Source: an uncultured bacterium (lineage in GTDB: Bacteria > Cyanobacteriota > Vampirovibrionia > Gastranaerophilales > Gastranaerophilaceae). From it: a stretch of 8,014 nt of DNA. The notes under the pieces are model-generated. The model saw nothing but the letters and a program-made list of their open reading frames with translations. It did no database searches and had not been told where the DNA came from. Position 1 is the first letter of the stretch. The number at the start of each line of letters is the position of its first letter. Location: NCBI GenBank assembly GCA_948888345.1, contig CAQTPN010000053.1, positions 1 to 8,014 of the forward strand, in the 5' to 3' direction. The translations under genes and the position numbers were made by a program. Positions 5,632-8,014 of the stretch are shown one piece after another.

Positions 5632-6423
5632 ATGGAGCTTAACAATAGAAACATTTCCCATATATCCATGGGGAGGCGGAATGCCCCCGCGTCTTGTGCT
5701 AAAGAAGACAGAAGCGGTAAAAATAAAACAGATAAATTGATTGAAAATATTCCGTCTGATGAAAAAGAATTATATTTAAAAATCTCCCAAAGGCAGAAGG
5801 ATATCTATAAAGATACCCCGGTAAGGTATCTTGGCTTTACTAATGAAGTAGGTGCTGCGGCTTCCCATATATTCACGGGTTCAAAAGGCTTAATGGGAAA
5901 AATCCCTGCGCTCTCTTGGATTCCTGCTATCGGCTATATTACTTTTGATGTTGCGGATAAATATAAAAAAGGTGAGGATGGAACCGGTGCAAAACCCAGC
6001 CTTAAAGCGGGCGGAAGAGAATTGTGCAGCCAGCTTTTGCAGAGTGTTACCCTTCCAACCCTTGTTATAAAAGCAACTCAGACCGTTGCTAAAAAAGTTT
6101 GTGATAAATTTGCGAAAAATCCCGCCCTGAAAAGTGAAGGAAAATGGGGTAAAATCATTACCACAGGCGTGTCTTTTGCTATGCTTTTTGCCACCATAAA
6201 GCCTATTGATAAACTATCCGAGCAAATTATAGAAAAGGTTATAAATCCTGTTTTAGGCTTGGGTAATAAGAATACCGCAGTGGTTGATATTACGGCCAAA
6301 GTGGAAAAAGTGCCGGATGCAAAGGTTTTTGAAAGCGAAAAAGCCGAAGATGATGAAAACACGGTAATTATCACGGTTCCCGAGTGCACGGAAGAAGAAC
6401 AGGACTTACTTTTCGAAGATTAA
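5632..6423 (+). CDS. MTP18/MTFP1-like membrane protein (bacterial homologue candidate)
   Basis: This 263-residue protein has a core (about 55-206) that matches, in order, the landmarks I recall from eukaryotic MTFP1/MTP18, a mitochondrial inner-membrane protein required for mitochondrial fission. DIYKDTPVRYLGFTNEVG (57-74) corresponds to the DLYRDTWVRYLGYANEVG start of the human protein. A hydrophobic segment, PAIGYITFDVADKYKKG (98-114), corresponds to the segment ending in ADAIDKGKK. A further segment follows at about 130-147 (QLLQSVTLPTLVI), then a basic stretch to KW (171-172). The last segment, ITTGVSFAMLFATIKPIDK (176-194), corresponds to the helix ending HPIDR, then INP (204-206). No signal peptide is seen. 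The N-terminal 55 residues are polar, and the tail (about 211-263) is acidic and absent from human MTFP1 (about 166 residues). The likely place is the inner membrane. The role in bacteria is unknown. The start is the first in-frame ATG; M13 at 5668 is possible. The similarity is from memory and unverified by search. Confidence 0.75.
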   Translation: MELNNRNISHISMGRRNAPASCAKEDRSGKNKTDKLIENIPSDEKELYLKISQRQKDIYKDTPVRYLGFTNEVGAAASHIFTGSKGLMGKIPALSWIPAIGYITFDVADKYKKGEDGTGAKPSLKAGGRELCSQLLQSVTLPTLVIKATQTVAKKVCDKFAKNPALKSEGKWGKIITTGVSFAMLFATIKPIDKLSEQIIEKVINPVLGLGNKNTAVVDITAKVEKVPDAKVFESEKAEDDENTVIITVPECTEEEQDLLFED

Positions 6424-8014
6424 ATAAAGTGCAGGCGCAACAACAAGGGTAATAAGAACCGAAGCCAGAAGCCCGAAAATTATTGCTATTGCAAGAGAAG
6501 AGAACATAGGGTCATTTCCAATCCATAACGGAAGCATTCCGCCGATAGTTGTTACTGCAGTAAGAAAAACCGGTGTAACCCTTGATAGGGCGGTGTTTTG
6601 AACGAGTGCTTGAATTTCTTCAAATGAAGGTTTGTCTTTTGTGCTTTCGCCTTCAAAACTCTTAAAAGACTTGTCATTAACGGGTTTGAGCGATTCTAAA
6701 AATATTACACAATTATTTACTGCAATCCCGACAAGGCAGATGTACCCTAAAAATGTCATAAATCCAAAATAAGAGCGGGTAATAAAAAGGCCGAAATTTG
6801 CTCCTGATAATGCCAAAAGGGCACAAATGATTGTTATCAGCGGTTTTTTGATTTCTCTAAAAAGAATAATTAAAATAAGAATGATTATTGAAAAAGCAGT
6901 CGGTATCTCTTTTATAATTGAGTTATTGCCTTTATTGGAATTTTCATAAGTGCCGCCAAATTCAAAACCGTACCCTAATTCCCAATCTTCATTTTCTAAA
7001 TCCGGTTTAATCCGCTCTATTACTGCATTTGCCGTGGTGCTGTCATCTAACCAGCCCTGTAAGGTTACGGTCAGCCTGTTATCCCGCCTGAAAATTTTCG
7101 GGTATTCAAAGCCTGCGGCAGTTTTTGCAACTGATGAAAAAGGAATAATTTTACCGTTTGAAGATAAAATTTGAATGTCCTCAATATTTTTTCCGCCCCT
7201 AAAGTTCTCAGAGAGCCGATAAATAATGGGTATATCGGTTGTATTATCCATATAGCTTGAAATTTCATCTCCTTGATATCCGGCACGAATGGAGGATAAA
7301 ATATCATAAGATGTTAAATTCAGTCTTGCAGCAGCAGAATTATCAATTAAAATTTTTACCCTTAAAGTCTTACTCCCCCAATCATTTTTGACAAGATAGA
7401 CTCCGTCTGTATTTTTTAATTTATCTTGAAATTTGTATACATATTTGAAAATTTTAGCCTTATCAAGTCCAAAAATTCTAATTTCAACCGGAGCATCATA
7501 AGGCGGACCTAAAGGGACTTTGCGCACTACTGAATTTACATCTGCAAAATTTTCATCAATGAATTTTTTAACTTCTTTTATGCTGTTATCAACACTTTTG
7601 TAGGTATCAGTATTTACAAGTATCATCCCGAAATTCTCTCTATCGGCTACAGGGCTTGATGATAGGACGTACCTTGGGGCAGATGTACCAATATAGCTTG
7701 AAAAATTTCCGGTTTCCGGTCTATTCTTTATAAAATCTTCAATTTTAACAATGTAATCCCTTGTTCTGTATATGTTTGAACCCTCTTGAAGGTTTAATCT
7801 GATTTCATACATATTTCTATCGGAATCGGGAAAGAAAATTTTCGGTACAAAAGCAAATAAAAACATACTAAAAATCGCAAATATAGAGGCTATCAACATG
7901 ATTTTTTTAGGATTTTGCACACTATAGCTGATTACAGGCTTGAAAAATTCAGCTACGTTGATTTTGTTCTTTTTGCCTTCGGGGGCTTTTATCTTAAAAA
8001 CCGTTATCAAATAA
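6406..8014 (-). CDS. RND-family efflux transporter, C-terminal half (5' end beyond window)
   Basis: The frame is open to the right edge, giving 535 codons; a TTG at 8010 is not the start, because the protein begins mid-way through the RND fold and TM1-TM6 must lie beyond the window. RND pumps of the AcrB type export drugs, lipids or other amphiphiles across the envelope using the proton gradient, with periplasmic adaptor and outer-membrane channel partners. Numbered from that TTG: NPKKIMLIASIFAIFSMFLF (33-52) is TM7, followed by FFPDSDRN and a large periplasmic domain (about 65-365). TM8 is at about 370-385, TM9 at 390-411, TM10 at 415-438 (GIAVNNCVIFLE), TM11 at 479-496 and TM12 at 503-532. 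The AcrB TM10 lysine (K940) position is Asn, as in many other RND branches. The TM10-TM11 loop is long and rich in Lys, Ser and Glu (441-466). The substrate is unknown. The last codons overlap the convergent MTFP1-like gene by 18 bases. Confidence 0.93.
   Translation of the reverse strand, partial: YLITVFKIKAPEGKKNKINVAEFFKPVISYSVQNPKKIMLIASIFAIFSMFLFAFVPKIFFPDSDRNMYEIRLNLQEGSNIYRTRDYIVKIEDFIKNRPETGNFSSYIGTSAPRYVLSSSPVADRENFGMILVNTDTYKSVDNSIKEVKKFIDENFADVNSVVRKVPLGPPYDAPVEIRIFGLDKAKIFKYVYKFQDKLKNTDGVYLVKNDWGSKTLRVKILIDNSAAARLNLTSYDILSSIRAGYQGDEISSYMDNTTDIPIIYRLSENFRGGKNIEDIQILSSNGKIIPFSSVAKTAAGFEYPKIFRRDNRLTVTLQGWLDDSTTANAVIERIKPDLENEDWELGYGFEFGGTYENSNKGNNSIIKEIPTAFSIIILILIILFREIKKPLITIICALLALSGANFGLFITRSYFGFMTFLGYICLVGIAVNNCVIFLESLKPVNDKSFKSFEGESTKDKPSFEEIQALVQNTALSRVTPVFLTAVTTIGGMLPLWIGNDPMFSSLAIAIIFGLLASVLITLVVAPALYLIFEK

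Noticed and set aside
6078..6389. Minus-strand frame of 103 codons
   Set aside because: Antisense to the MTFP1-like gene; no motif and no ribosome site.
6950..7307. Overlapping frames on both strands inside the RND pump
   Set aside because: The RND frame is continuous through this region with the expected periplasmic-domain sequence; the others are shadows.
8008..8010. TTG as the start of the RND gene
   Set aside because: The frame stays open to the window edge and the protein would begin in the linker before TM7; the true start must lie beyond 8014.
1..8014. CRISPR arrays, tRNA or rRNA genes, insertion sequences, phage genes
   Set aside because: I found no regularly spaced repeats, no cloverleaf or rRNA sequence, and no transposase or integrase motifs; all gaps between genes are 150 bases or less.

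Overview
The window is about 8 kb of AT-rich bacterial DNA (GC roughly one third by eye), densely coding, using the standard genetic code. The organism is probably diderm, because it carries an RND-type exporter and a membrane-anchored LysM protein. My best guess is a gut or host-associated lineage such as the Gastranaerophilales/Vampirovibrionia (non-photosynthetic relatives of cyanobacteria). That guess rests on general feel (AT bias, the tandem-HTH regulator, uncharacterised basic membrane proteins) and not on a marker gene, so hold it loosely.

Layout, left to right. Bases 1-732 (minus) are the first 244 codons of a secreted protein of unknown function that runs off the left edge. Bases 793-1347 (minus) are pth, peptidyl-tRNA hydrolase. 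A divergent intergenic region (1348-1497) with two short palindromes leads to a plus-strand series: a small regulator with two Cro/CI-like helix-turn-helix units (1498-2067), a single-pass membrane protein with a C-terminal LysM domain (2169-2774), a sodium:alanine/glycine symporter of the AGCS family (2811-4379), and a BioF-type PLP enzyme (about 4366-5541) whose start lies inside the end of the symporter gene. After a 90-base gap with nested inverted repeats and a good promoter candidate comes a 263-residue protein (5632-6423). From the right edge inward on the minus strand lies the C-terminal half of an RND efflux pump (6406-8014), whose last codons overlap those of the 263-residue gene.

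The most unusual item is the 263-residue protein. Its core (about residues 55-206) shows, in order, the landmarks I recall from the eukaryotic MTP18/MTFP1 family, a mitochondrial inner-membrane protein linked to mitochondrial fission. If a profile search confirms it, this is a bacterial member of a family known mainly from eukaryotes.

A second point of interest is the overlap of the alanine/glycine symporter with the BioF-type enzyme. L-alanine is the amino-acid substrate of 8-amino-7-oxononanoate synthase, so the two genes may be coupled to supply alanine for biotin synthesis.
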